From Brachypterus glaber (taxonomy: Eukaryota; Arthropoda; Insecta; Coleoptera; Kateretidae): DNA of 64,000 nucleotides. Positions 42,809 through 53,768 of the stretch are shown piece after piece. The stretch is taken from positions 102,772,893 to 102,836,892 of the forward strand of contig OY294044.1 of assembly GCA_958510825.1 (NCBI GenBank), in the 5' to 3' direction. The stretch's first letter is position 1, and each line of letters begins with the position of its first letter. A model generated the notes under the pieces. That model was not told where the DNA came from. It saw only the letters and a list, made by a program, of their open reading frames with translations, and ran no database searches. Both the position numbers and the translations under genes were made by a program.

Positions 42809-44062
42809 TTAATTAACATTTATTTAGATATCTAGACAATATTTTTGATAAACTCTTATATCTTTGCATTATTTACTATTATTTTTATCGTGAAATTTAT
42901 CCAGATTTAAATAAATTTAAACTTTTATATTAATTGCATTATTTAAAATTATTTTTATTATTCTTATGAAATTTATTTAAAAAGTTAATTCGACAGTAGG
43001 TTTTTGGTAGATTTTTAGTAAAAATTTAGTAGATCCTCAAAATTAAAGGTCACACTGTTGACTATTATCGTAAAATATTTTAGCAAAATCGTTGGAGCCA
43101 TTTGGATGTTTACTTTTACTTACTTTTGCCATAATAATACTTTCTTATCTTCGAGGTTACTTAAAGTGATTTTTGGAACCACAAATAATAATATTTCTGT
43201 AGGAGATACTAGATTTGATAACGGTCCAGCGATATTGCCTAACAAAGATAGTTTTTTTTTCAGAAACATAACCTCACAAATTTAATAAAAAAGAATATAA
43301 TATACCTTCTTCTAAGTAAAAAAAAATATATATAAATTAGACAGTTCTCGATCAGCTGAGTAAGTTTACTAACTAAAATTTAGATATACGTTTTGTAGGT
43401 AATAGCTTAATATAGTAGCGGAACCTTGCAAACTGGTAAAACATGGCGCTGCGAAATCCGTAAAAATAAGAATTTAAAAAGTCCAAAAACATGGTTTTGA
43501 GATATTGACAAATTTAACTTTCATTGTCGTTTTTTAATTTTTGTAATAATTGTTTTTGAAAAAAAAACTACCGCAAATCGCAATGACATATTTGGACATA
43601 ATAATGTCCCATTTGCAGTTAAATAAAGAAAAATTGAAGTAGTTTAATTAAACTAAATTTGAAAAAATACATGGACTTAGTGCCTTTTAATTTTAGGCCC
43701 ACGAAGTCGGCTTACAAGTAAAGAGCACTAAGTCAATAAAATAATATAAAAAACAAGTATTTAAAGTTAAAACCCTTCTATTAATTAAACGTAATGTATA
43801 ACTATAAAGTAGAAAACAAGATGTTTACATAAATTTTCAAAAACTAGATTTTCAAAAGAAGGGTTTAAACTTTTTGATTGTTTAAAGAACCTTTCCAAAA
43901 TTAATAATAATAATTAATTAGTATTAATTATATAAAACTGCCTACTATGCAAGAACTAAGACAGTTTTCAGAGGCCATCGGCTGTGCCGGCAAAGAAGCA
44001 TCTCCTAAAGTTAATAATTATAATGAATCATTATTAATGATAAAACACTTCACGGTGCAATT
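42809..44062. other. AT-rich DNA with an exon-like frame, no firm gene
   Basis: A plus frame follows a TTTTAG at about 43080-43085 and reads KIVGAIWMFTFTYF before a longer polar stretch to a stop at 43283. It is discussed as a weak tetraspanin TM4 look-alike. The rest is AT-rich, with an ACTTAGTGCC / CACTAAGTC motif pair at 43676 and 43727. Confidence 0.3.
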
Positions 44063-44085
44063 CTAAGGGCTGTTTTCCGAACTTG

Positions 44086-44090
44086 CCGAG
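44086..44090. repeat. target-site duplication of gypsy element (left)
   Basis: CCGAG, matching CCGAG at 49712-49716 on the other side of the element. Confidence 0.8.
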
Positions 44091-44318
44091 TATAATGTTC
44101 GAGTGGTATTGTAAATAATACAGTGGAAAATACGTACATGGAGCTTTATTAATATCACAGATAAATATACATACAGGTAGTGCACTACATAAAACATTTA
44201 CTTGTCTTGTTAAGACGTAGGTACGAAAACTGGCCCCGTCGCTTGTGCGCGGTGACTATTTAACCGGGTGTACACGTCACGCCTATGACGTATGGATATC
44301 CGTTGTACGAATATCACA
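44091..44318 (-). repeat. gypsy 3' LTR
   Basis: On the minus strand it starts TGTGATATTCG and ends CATTATA. AATAAAGC lies inside (plus-strand GCTTTATT at about 44151-44158) and may be the polyadenylation signal. Confidence 0.92.
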
Positions 44319-44327
44319 CCCCCATAC
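44319..44327 (-). other. gypsy polypurine tract
   Basis: Minus strand GTATGGGGG lies directly upstream of the 3' LTR TGTGAT and would prime plus-strand DNA synthesis. Confidence 0.7.
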
Positions 44328-44602
44328 AAAGCTGAAACCAAAATACATTTATTTGTTTTTGTTCAATTGCACATAATAACTACTATGTAAAACAGTGGCA
44401 TAATTATTATGTAATTTTTAAATGTTGTTCACAAATTGTAATAATAATTTATTTTTGTATTTTATTAGCATGTTCAAATATTATTATAATTTTTGTACTT
44501 AATTTTATTTTGTGTATTATTGTTACAACTTGTGTTAAATTTAAATAAATGTATTTAGTTTATTTTTATTTGTATGAGTTTGTAACTAAATAAATTAATA
44601 AA

Positions 44603-44661
44603 TTATTAAGTAATTAAGTAATTAAGTAATTAAGTAATTAAGTAATTAAGTAATTAAGTAA
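44603..44661. repeat. octamer tandem repeat in gypsy 3' untranslated region
   Basis: About seven units of TTAAGTAA in a row. Confidence 0.85.
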
Positions 44662-44933
44662 ATACATAGTTTTATTTATTGTAAGATGTACTGTACTTTT
44701 AGACTAATAAATTATTACTATAGTTCACCATTCTAAAATAATATTTTCTTTTTTCACACTTTCAGGTTTCTAGGTTTTGTCACCTAAATGTATTTTTAAG
44801 AATATTGAGGTAAGTAGGTATCCACCCCTTTTTTTAGTTTAAATAAATAGTCTCTCAAGGCGTTTATACAAAATGTTTAAGCACTTTAATGTAAGTATTT
44901 ATTTAAGATATTGTAAGGTACGTATTTAAAATA

Positions 44934-47900
44934 TTATTCCTGAAAATGTAAATCAGAGCTAGATATAAAATCTTTGTATTTACTTGGTTTTCTTATGTTT
45001 CTACTTGGTCTAGTAAGCATACTAGGATTATTTTTACTAATACTAGGTTTAGAGTCATTATTCTTAGAAACTAAGTCAGTCTTTTTGTTCACGCTCACAT
45101 TTTTCACATTTTTACAAGGTACTTTCACATTGACGTCACAATTTTCCACGCGCTTTTCCGCGACTTCGCCATTTTTGGTTTTGTCACTACTTAGGCCTAA
45201 ATTTACATCTACTTTTACATTTCTGTCATTATTATTAGTAATATTTTTAATATTTTCGTCAACAATTATTTTTTTATTTATAATATTTTTATTTGACAGA
45301 ACTTTTGGTGAAATTACCACGTTGTCTAAGCTGTTATCGTCAGAATCTGAATTATTTACAATGTTATTTTGATCTGAATGATCTAAAATGTCTTTTCCGG
45401 GGCTTTTATTAGATAAACTAGGGTTATTTGTTATTTCAACATTATTGGGGTTATCTAATGTTTCAAGTCTGGGGGTTATGTTACTATTTTCTGAATCGAC
45501 TGTACTCCTATTAAAAGATATGCTGGTTTTGGGTAAGTTGTTGGGAAAAATATTGGGTTTAGTAATACTCACGACCTTCTCCTGCAGCACTCGACCTACC
45601 CCCTTTTCCAGCCTGTTTATAAGTTGATTTTGGTGGCGTTTCCATGAAAAGCCTTCTGAAGTCCTACAAATATACGTTACTCGCCCTATTTTTCTTTCAA
45701 TTACTCCTGGTACCCATGTCACTTTATTTGGGTTTCTAAAATCCTTTATCATCACCAAATCTTTGATCTTGAACTTCCTAATTTTTCCTTTTTTGACATT
45801 TTGACTGATTTCTTGCTGTTTTTCTTCATTTTCTTCCTCCCTGTGTGCATTTTCTTGAATCTGCGTTAATTTGGTTCTCAATTTTCTGTTAAACATCAGA
45901 GTATCTGGGGAGACTTTTGTTGTACAGTGCGGAGTTGTTCTATATGCAAAGAGAATTTTTGAAATCATTACATTTAGACTTACGTTTTGGTTTTTTGTGT
46001 CGGCTAAAGCACATTTTAGGTTATGTTTGAATGTTTTAACCGAATTCTCAGCACTTCCGTTAGATTGTGGGTGAAACGGAGGGCTTGTTACGTGCTTTAT
46101 TCCATTACCTTTCAAAAACGTTTCCATCTCCTCGCTGACAAATGAAGAAAAGTTGTCTGAGCACAGACAGTTTGGTAATCCGAGTCTCGAAAAGCAATCA
46201 TATAGTTTTTCTATGGTTTCTTTCGCTGAAGTGTTCCTTACTAAGTAACATTCAATCCATTTTGAGTACGTGTCTGTTATGATTAGGAAAATTTTATTAT
46301 TTATTGGTCCCAGGTGATCGATATGAATTCTTTCGAAAACTTTATTGGTTTTTGGCCATGACACTACTGTGTTTGCTGGGCTGCTGCTGTTCTTGAGACA
46401 TACCAGGCACGATTTTGTTGCTTCTTCTATTTGTTTATCGATCCCAGGCCACCACATGATCGTTCTGGCTAAGTTTTTGCTTCTGACGATTCCATAGTGT
46501 GGAGAATGAAGTTCTTCCATTAAAATACTTCTTAGTTTACTCGGTATCACTATACGTTGTCCTAACATTACCACATTGCTCTCGATTCTCAAGTTTTCCT
46601 TCTGATTTAGGTATTTTTGCATACTTTCCTTTATGTTTTTCTTATCTGGCCATTTTTCCTGCTGAATCCATCTCATAAGCAATTTTAATTCCTTATCTTT
46701 TTGCGTTTCTTCTCGAATTTTGTTGTTGTCGATAGGCCATTCTATACAGTTTTCAGTGAAGTTTATGTATCCGTCATCTATTTCTTCTTCTTTTGCGTCT
46801 GGGACGATGCCTTTCGTTGACCTTGAGATATAATCTGCAAAAATGTTATCTTTACCCTTAATATGTTCAAAAGAGTAATCAAAAGATGATAAATAAATGG
46901 ACCAACGAATTAATCGATTCGCATGCATCACTGGAATACCTTTATCTTTCCCAAAAATTGCTTTTAATGGAAGATGGTCACTTCTCAGAGTGAAGTGGTA
47001 TCCGGTTAAAAATTGGGCAAATTTCCTTACCCCAAAGAAGATGGCTAAACTTTCCTTATGAATAGTTGAATAATTTTTCTCACTAGGTGTGAGCACTCTG
47101 CTTGCACAAGCAATTATTCGTTCTTTAGCATCTACTTTGTGGCTAAGCACAGCACCAACGGCGTCATTGCTGGCGTCTGTGGTTAATATTATTGGGAGTT
47201 TACTATTGAAATGTGCTAAACATATATCTTTTGCAATCAAGTCTTTAATTTCTTTAAATGATTTATCACAATCTTTTGACCAATTAAAATCGACCTCATT
47301 TTTTAATAGATTATAAATAGGTTTCAAGGTTTGGGCTAAAGTAGGTATAAATCTCGCGTAGTAGTTCACCATGCCTATGAAACAACGTACTTCGGTTATG
47401 TTTCTTGGTGCTACAGCCTCACAAATTGCTTTAATTTTTGAATCTAGTTTTCTTAGTCCATGCCTTGAAATTTCATGACCAAGATACTCTACTTTGTCCA
47501 TAAAAAATTGACATTTATCAATATTAACCGTTAAGCCTGCATCTTTTAATATTTGAAGTACTTTATTTAAATTTTCTAAGTGTTCTTGATGGTTTCTACC
47601 CGTTACAAGAATGTCATCTAAGAAACAAACTACATATTCTACGCCCATGAACAGTTGTTCCATGAATTTTTGAAAATATCCACTCGCTACATGAATTCCA
47701 TACATAAGTCTGTGGACTTTGAAAAGACCTTTGTGAGTACTTAACGTTAGTAATGATTTAGATTTTTCGTCTAGTTCGAATTGCGTATAGGCATTTTTAA
47801 GGTCAATTTTACTGAACTGAATACCTCCACTAACCTTTGCAAAAATGTCCTCAATCAGTGGTAATGGATGTTGCATTTTTTCTAGGTGTTTATTGATGGT

Positions 47901-49403
47901 CGTCTTGTAGTCACCACATAAACGTAGCGTTCCGTCACTCTTGGGCACAATTACGATCGGTGTTGCGTAATTGCTGGTGTTTACTGGCGAAATTATTCCA
48001 TTTTTCTGAAGTCTTTCCAATTCTGCTTCAACTTGCTGTCTATAGGCTAGGGGTAGGGCACGAGGTCTACAGAAGATCGGTGTGGAATTTTCCTTAAGCA
48101 CCAAACATATCTTCGAGTACCTGAAACATCCAAGATCATTCGTGAATACAGAATCATATTTTTTTATAAGTTCCGTTAATATTTTATCATTGTTACTTTT
48201 ATTTATTAAGTTTATCTGTTTAATCATTTCAAAGGAAATATTAAAATTATGACACCAGTCGCGTCCGACTATGTCTACAGAAGCTTCTTCAATAACGTAA
48301 AATTTTTGTTTTTTATTAACCTTATTATAAATGATATCAACATAAATATGCCCCAACGGCTTAAATTTACTGTTATTGTAACTCCTAAAACTTGTTTCAT
48401 CCTTTAAAAGTTGACAATGATTTTTAAAATATAAGTTGTATGTTTTTAAACTTACGGCGCTTACATTACTCCCAGAATCTACTAGAAATGTAAAAAGTTT
48501 GTTAAAAATGCTTAATTCAACCTTAAAATCGTCTTTTATAATGCCTTTATTATTATTGATAGCTAAAATTTCACTTTTTACCTGATTTTCTTCCATAAAA
48601 TTGACGTGGTTTTTCCTGCACAATTTTTCTAAATGGTTATGGCTGCATGTTCTGCATTTGTAGTTGCTGAACCTACATTTACGGCTTCCATGGTCGTTTC
48701 CACAAATTTTGCAGCTTTTGAAGTTAAAATTCTTTGATTTTCCATCGCTTTTGTTAAATTGTTTTGACATCTGACGTCCCTTGTTGTACTCTTGGCGCTG
48801 TCTATTGCCACGCTTCACGTCACTCGACCGGTCAGAAGTCGCCGCCCATTTTGGCGCGGATTTTGAATATCCAACTGCGTTGATACTTCTTTCTCTCTCT
48901 ACATCTTCCTTGGTTCTGGCAATTTCTAGTACCTCTTCCATGGTACTCTCCATTTTTATTTCACATAGCCTGTCCAAAATTGTCCCGCTTCTTAACCCAC
49001 ATATGAATTTGTCCCGCAAAATAGAAGATAATTGATCACCAAATTGACAATTGCTGGCGAAAGCTTTAATTTTAGCAAACCATTGTACTACGCTTTCATC
49101 ATCCCCTTGTCGGATGTCGTAAAATTTTTTACGCTCCCTCCAAATACAGCTACTACTGCTGAATTGTGATCTTAAATGTTTCATAACTTCCTCATATTTC
49201 GCTTCTTTGGGTTTTTTCGGAAAGGTTAAACTTCTTAATAATTTATAAGTTGTTGCATTAATTGAACTTAAAATGACTGCTATTTTAATTTCTTCTAATT
49301 TAATTTGATTGGATACGAAATATTGCTCTAATTGTTCCTCGTAAATGTCAAATTCGTCTGATTGCGGGTTGAAATCTTTAAAATGAAAATTGCCGGTCGC
49401 CAT
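44934..49403 (-). CDS. gypsy Gag-Pol polyprotein
   Basis: 1489 residues from the ATG at 49403 (an in-frame TTG at 49427 is less likely). Domains in order, as residue numbers from 49403: Gag capsid-like region, then zinc knuckles (CKICGNDHGSRKC and a second cysteine set) near 230; aspartic protease with FLVDSGSNVSAVS near 308; reverse transcriptase ~450-640 with the catalytic FLDD near 595; RNase H with TTDAS near 745; integrase with an HHCC zinc finger near 970-1010 and the D, D, E residues near 1030, 1085 and 1120. The C-terminal ~250 residues are Asn/Lys/Ser-rich and of unknown role. Gag and Pol are in one frame, with no frameshift. All catalytic motifs are intact. Confidence 0.95.
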   Translation of the reverse strand: MATGNFHFKDFNPQSDEFDIYEEQLEQYFVSNQIKLEEIKIAVILSSINATTYKLLRSLTFPKKPKEAKYEEVMKHLRSQFSSSSCIWRERKKFYDIRQGDDESVVQWFAKIKAFASNCQFGDQLSSILRDKFICGLRSGTILDRLCEIKMESTMEEVLEIARTKEDVERERSINAVGYSKSAPKWAATSDRSSDVKRGNRQRQEYNKGRQMSKQFNKSDGKSKNFNFKSCKICGNDHGSRKCRFSNYKCRTCSHNHLEKLCRKNHVNFMEENQVKSEILAINNNKGIIKDDFKVELSIFNKLFTFLVDSGSNVSAVSLKTYNLYFKNHCQLLKDETSFRSYNNSKFKPLGHIYVDIIYNKVNKKQKFYVIEEASVDIVGRDWCHNFNISFEMIKQINLINKSNNDKILTELIKKYDSVFTNDLGCFRYSKICLVLKENSTPIFCRPRALPLAYRQQVEAELERLQKNGIISPVNTSNYATPIVIVPKSDGTLRLCGDYKTTINKHLEKMQHPLPLIEDIFAKVSGGIQFSKIDLKNAYTQFELDEKSKSLLTLSTHKGLFKVHRLMYGIHVASGYFQKFMEQLFMGVEYVVCFLDDILVTGRNHQEHLENLNKVLQILKDAGLTVNIDKCQFFMDKVEYLGHEISRHGLRKLDSKIKAICEAVAPRNITEVRCFIGMVNYYARFIPTLAQTLKPIYNLLKNEVDFNWSKDCDKSFKEIKDLIAKDICLAHFNSKLPIILTTDASNDAVGAVLSHKVDAKERIIACASRVLTPSEKNYSTIHKESLAIFFGVRKFAQFLTGYHFTLRSDHLPLKAIFGKDKGIPVMHANRLIRWSIYLSSFDYSFEHIKGKDNIFADYISRSTKGIVPDAKEEEIDDGYINFTENCIEWPIDNNKIREETQKDKELKLLMRWIQQEKWPDKKNIKESMQKYLNQKENLRIESNVVMLGQRIVIPSKLRSILMEELHSPHYGIVRSKNLARTIMWWPGIDKQIEEATKSCLVCLKNSSSPANTVVSWPKTNKVFERIHIDHLGPINNKIFLIITDTYSKWIECYLVRNTSAKETIEKLYDCFSRLGLPNCLCSDNFSSFVSEEMETFLKGNGIKHVTSPPFHPQSNGSAENSVKTFKHNLKCALADTKNQNVSLNVMISKILFAYRTTPHCTTKVSPDTLMFNRKLRTKLTQIQENAHREEENEEKQQEISQNVKKGKIRKFKIKDLVMIKDFRNPNKVTWVPGVIERKIGRVTYICRTSEGFSWKRHQNQLINRLEKGVGRVLQEKVVSITKPNIFPNNLPKTSISFNRSTVDSENSNITPRLETLDNPNNVEITNNPSLSNKSPGKDILDHSDQNNIVNNSDSDDNSLDNVVISPKVLSNKNIINKKIIVDENIKNITNNNDRNVKVDVNLGLSSDKTKNGEVAEKRVENCDVNVKVPCKNVKNVSVNKKTDLVSKNNDSKPSISKNNPSMLTRPSRNIRKPSKYKDFISSSDLHFQE

Positions 49404-49469
49404 TTTGCACGCCAAATTGTCGAACAATTTTTCGGAAAATTTTCATAAATACCTTAGTTTTTCCATAAA

Positions 49470-49482
49470 TCCTGCGTCGCCA
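49470..49482 (-). other. gypsy primer-binding site
   Basis: Minus strand TGGCGACGCAGGA starts one base inside the 5' LTR. TGGCGAC is the common start of primer-binding sites in Ty3/gypsy elements. The matching tRNA was not determined. Confidence 0.7.
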
Positions 49483-49483
49483 T

Positions 49484-49711
49484 TATAATGTTCGAGTGGT
49501 ATTGTAAATAATACAGTGGAAAATACGTACATGGAGCTTTATTAATATCACAGATAAATATACATACAGGTAGTGCACTACATAAAACATTTACTTGTCT
49601 TGTTAAGACGTAGGTACGAAAACTGGCCCCGTCGCTTGTGCGCGGTGACTATTTAACCGGGTGTACACGTCACGCCTATGACGTATGGATATCCGTTGTA
49701 CGAATATCACA
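49484..49711 (-). repeat. gypsy 5' LTR
   Basis: 228 bases; I found no difference from the 3' LTR at 44091-44318. Confidence 0.92.
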
Positions 49712-49716
49712 CCGAG
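49712..49716. repeat. target-site duplication of gypsy element (right)
   Basis: CCGAG, same as 44086-44090. Confidence 0.8.
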
Positions 49717-50310
49717 AAACTTTAGTTTTTTTTATATTCTTGTTATTTATGTAGTAACCAAGGATTTAAGAGCAAAATTAAAAAAATCTATCTGTTAGTT
49801 TTTTATTTATATTTTTTTTTAAAAATCTGCACCTATTCAATTGTTTGTCTATATCTCGGCTATTTCTAATTCTAATAAAAATATTATTATAAATAAAACA
49901 AAGATTGCTTAATTTTCTACAAAAAAGTAAATACCATTTTTTTTAATCTTTTGCCGTTTTGTCACAATACGCTATTAAAGTAAAACAAAAAAGTTGATCT
50001 TTATATTTATTAAAACAATAATATAATAAGCCTCCTTAGAAAATTTTTAATAAATATAAAGATTAATTTAAACTTTTTTGTATGCAGTCTTTATTTTATT
50101 TTTTATAATATTTTTATTACATAATTAGAAATAGCTGAGATATAGACAAATAATTATACAGGTGCAGATTTTTATATAAAAAATCTAAATTAAAAAAAAC
50201 TAACCGATAGATTTTTTTAAATTTTGCTCTTAAATCGTTGGTTACTACATAAATAACAAGAATATAAAGAAAAACTAAAGTTCGCCGCAAGTTCGGAAAA
50301 CACCCCTCAG

Positions 50311-51310
50311 AAATGCATCGAGACTTTGAACGCTTCAAATTTAGATATATTATCTGATAATAAAAAAAACCAATGCAAATAAAAATTAAATTATTACCTA
50401 CACATCGAAAGTACACGTAAAAAGCACTGTCATTTTACAGGTAAAGTTCTCTTTCTTTGTTCTGTCTGTCTTCCATCAACTTTAACATATCAAAATTTGA
50501 ATGCTTTTGTCAGTATAATAAATAACGCGATATTGTATCACATAAATGATTCAAGCATCATATTTTTATAAATTAACTCTTTTTTAGAAATAATAACATA
50601 ACCTCAAATAAACAATAATAATTTTCCCTCTTATCTGAGTTTTTCTCTGGTTGCTCTTCATTGTTTTTTAACAAAGCAAATATTTTGGCACCCGGACTAT
50701 ACATTTTAACTTAATTTTAGCATGTAAAATACAAAAAGAAAACGAAAACCATGAAAGTACAAACAAACACTAAGTCGCTTAGTGCAGAAACATTTGAAAT
50801 AATCTACAAGTAAAACGCACTAAGTGCACTAAGTGACTTAGTGTCTATTGCCAGATAAAATATTAATCAAAATCAAATTGGTGCGTTTTGTATAGTGGGT
50901 AACTCCCTTGGCAGTCCACCTAGAAGTTAGTTCGGTTTACCTCTACATAGATCATCAAAAATTAATTACAGTGCCATATATTAAATATATATTAAAATTT
51001 TATATTAAAATAAGTTGTTTTTTTTTCGGTTTGTGTGATACACCTTGCTACTACAAAGAGATATAACGGATCTTTAGGAAGAAATATAGCAGTGCTCAAT
51101 CACTATTAATTCTAAAGGTTAGTTTGTGCAAACATAATTGAATCAAACGAGAACTAGGATAGACAATTTGAGTTTGGCACTCAATTCTGGATGGACCATT
51201 ACAGGTAATTAAAAACTTTTCTATCCCTGCTGTATTTTAAAGTATTGTGCTTGTTACTTTCGCTGCCTGTTACTTTTGACTGTGGTCTACCCTATACTGC
51301 GCATGCTCGT
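50311..51310. other. AT-rich DNA with one small palindromic repeat
   Basis: AACACTAAGTCGCTTAGTG at 50768-50786 is matched by CACTAAGTGACTTAGTGTC at 50826-50844, a short MITE-like pair. No gene. Confidence 0.45.
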
Positions 51311-51441
51311 TCATAACGAACTAACTAGAAATTAAATTAATTGTATTACTACACTGCCCATGCGTAAGTATACTTACGCATGCACAGTGTTGTCATAAAA
51401 TTAATTATATTTACAGTTAGTTCGTTAGTTATCACCAATCG
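51311..51441. repeat. 131-bp near-perfect palindrome
   Basis: Arms CATAACGAACTAACTAG ... and CAGTTAGTTCGTTAGTTAT meet at GCGTAAGTATACTTACGC (51363-51380). It would form a long hairpin and is probably a MITE. Confidence 0.75.
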
Positions 51442-51540
51442 TCACCAATTATAGCAGTATAGACCTAAAATTACTTTCATTTCTCCTAAACTTAATTTTT
51501 GCATAAACTAACCTTAATACAATTATTAGAGTGACGCAAA

Positions 51541-51810
51541 GCAAAAACGCTATAGTTCTCCGCATAAAACAAAGTCTCCGACGGAAGGGGGAGGTATTAT
51601 GCGAGCTTTCTTCTTTCCGTAAAAAGCGTTATAAGCCGTGCGTGCCTTGAACGGGCCTCTCACTTGCACACACATTCCACACATATTTCCCGTAGCCACA
51701 GATCCTTGCGTCAAAGTATATTTGCGGATACCCGCGGGAAAGGGCCTATATTGCCGGTTACATTTCCAGTACTTACATTGTACTGTATACTGTATAACAG
51801 ATATCAAAAT
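51541..51810 (-). other. GC-richer patch with open frame, unrecognised
   Basis: A minus frame of ~85 codons ends in CGMCVQVRGPFKARTAYNAF, a KKK patch and a PPPS stretch before a stop at 51550. There is no ATG in good context. The base composition is clearly richer in G and C than the flanks on both sides. It may be a gene or exon fragment, or an LTR or SINE piece. I do not recognise it. Confidence 0.3.
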
Positions 51811-52251
51811 TAAATGATATCATATCATGAAAAATACGACGGTATTTTTAATGCTGTTTATTAACGCAACCAAAAATTTTTATAAGTTACCAGATTAGCC
51901 AAAAACATAAAATTTGGCATACATTTCTATAACATTTACAGGAACCCATATCAACACAGTAAAAAATCCTTTAAATGTTTATGGATACATGAGAACCACG
52001 CTAGTTTCAAAAGTGAGTCACATTTCTGGGTTTTTACTCGTGGGTAAAGGCGCCTGTATTCCATACCGACAATAAGTGCGCTTTCTGGCGGGACTACATA
52101 TTTATTTCATCTAAACTTACGGCAAATAAAAAGCTAACAAATATTAGTAGAAACTTTAAAAATGTACCACACCCCATATTTATTGTAGTCAATTTCTAAT
52201 CTGAAAAATAATCAATTTGTTAAATATCTACGGGGGATATGTAGGTAACTA
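51811..52251. other. AT-rich DNA, nothing recognised
   Basis: No repeat boundary or gene signal is visible. Confidence 0.35.
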
Positions 52252-52385
52252 TACTGCCCGACTAATCCAGAAAGCAGTAACTCTATTTGTCGCATAGCGA
52301 CGTTTTCACTTCAACTCTGATGTAATATTTTAAATTGCTGCTGTTGGCAAATAGAGTTACTGCTTTCTAGCTTAGTAGGGCAGTA
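52252..52385. repeat. MITE with ~38-bp terminal inverted repeats
   Basis: TACTGCCCGACTAATCCAGA with AAGCAGTAACTCTATTTG at the left and the inverted equivalent at 52347-52385. TA repeats at the edges suggest a TA target. Confidence 0.8.
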
Positions 52386-52715
52386 TAATAATAATAGTAG
52401 AGATGTATAATAATAATAATAATTGTTATGGGAAGCTTGGTGGTAAAATGCTGATTTGTCTGCATAAATATTTCGAGAACCAAGAAAAATATTAAAATTC
52501 TGGAAAAATATCTATTTGATTCATTAAAGGGAAAGATCTTTGGCATTAAAATAATGACCACAGGGGTCATAGTGCCTATTGCCCCTTACCAAACCAAAAA
52601 GTCTTAAGAAAGCTCATTTATGAGTAATTTGTTCCTATATTTATAATTTTTCATTTTAAATATTACCCCTTTTACGGGGGAACAAATAAGAAGGTCCTTT
52701 TTTTTAATAGCAATT

Positions 52716-53768
52716 CATAAGAATTCATAAAAACTGAAAAAAAAAAGAAAAAATCTTTTTTACCCTATAATGAAGTTAAATATTTATTGTTAAATTGCTA
52801 TCAAGTTAAATAACATGTATAACAATCAAGCGAACAATAGACTATATAGTCCGGTCCAAAAGTCACGCCCCTCTTAACTTTTAAACGAGTTAAGATATCG
52901 ACTTCAAATTTAGAACTCTTAAATAAGACGACTTAAACTATCTTTTAGCATATATTTGATACTTTTAGCTCTTAAAATGTGGACAAGGGGCATGAAGGGG
53001 ATTTTTTTTAATGGAAAAGGGGGTCGTGTGATACATCATTTTAAAGCAAATAAAATTATCAATTGGACTGTATATTTTTTTATTTTTTAAACAGTTGTTT
53101 TGAGGTTTTTAATTTTTTGTGCTAAAAATGCAATTTTTTTTGTAAATTTTTATTTATTTCAATTAAAATTGGTTTAAAAGTATAATTTACGCTTTTTAAT
53201 CATGAAATTAGTCTTTTTAAAAAACTATTTGTTTTTTTTTAGAGAAATTTTAACAACCCAAATTTTGATCATTTTGCCCCCCCCCCTGTAACCCTATTAC
53301 CCTATTTTCCTATACCATTAACATGGGCGTAACACTCCAAAATGACTCCCACCCCTCCTAGGAGCGTTTCCTAATACTTGAACGTTCCCATAGTTGAATG
53401 GAGAATTTCGTAGGTTTTAAAATAATGTATCACACGACCCCTTTGCATTAAAAAATTTGTCCCAAATGTCCCCTACCCACATTTTAAGAGCTGAAAGTAT
53501 CAAATATATAATAAAAGATAGTTTAAGTTGTCTTATTTAAGAGTTCTAAATTTGAAGTCAATATCTCAACTCACTCAAAAGTTAAGAGGGGGGAGTGACT
53601 TTTGGACCGCACTGTATAGTTCAAGTCTATTGTTCGCTTGATTGTTATACATATTATTTAACTTGATATTTAAAAAATTTAACAATAAATATTCAACTTC
53701 GTTTTAGGGTAAAAAAGATTTATTTTCATGTTTTTTTTTTCAGTTTTGATGGATTTTTATGAATTTCG
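52716..53768. mobile_element. 1.05-kb foldback element
   Basis: The left arm (52716-53020) and right arm (53450-53768) are inverted: ACAATCAAGCGAACAATAGA against TCTATTGTTCGCTTGATTGT, and GTCCAAAAGTCAC against GTGACTTTTGGAC. The spacer has a C-rich run near 53275. No open frame. Confidence 0.78.

Larger units (their letters stand above)
44091..49711 (-). mobile_element. intact Ty3/gypsy LTR retrotransposon, 5.6 kb
   Basis: Two 228-base LTRs, which I read as identical, flank one long gag-pol frame. A primer-binding site follows the 5' LTR and a polypurine tract precedes the 3' LTR; CCGAG is duplicated at the ends. There is no envelope frame. The untranslated stretch between the stop (44934) and the 3' LTR is ~610 bases and carries an octamer repeat. 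Equal LTRs and an unbroken frame indicate a very recent insertion. Confidence 0.95.
44063..50310. repeat. foldback element interrupted by the gypsy retrotransposon
   Basis: The left end CTAAGGGCTGTTTTCCGAAC (from 44063) and the right end (50288-50310, GTTCGGAAAACACCCCTCAG) are inverted. After the gypsy, 49717-49880 is mirrored by 50130-50280 (TATCTCGGCTATTTCTAAT against ATTAGAAATAGCTGAGATA). The original element was about 0.62 kb. The minus frame at 50117-50416 is arm sequence. Confidence 0.75.

Noticed and set aside
44974..49035. Several plus-strand open frames (44974-45372, 45388-45627, 45871-46074, 47089-47316, 48781-49035)
   Set aside because: All are antisense shadows of the gypsy Gag-Pol frame.
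50117..50416. 99-codon minus-strand frame
   Set aside because: It lies in the arm of the foldback split by the gypsy element and has no recognised domain.
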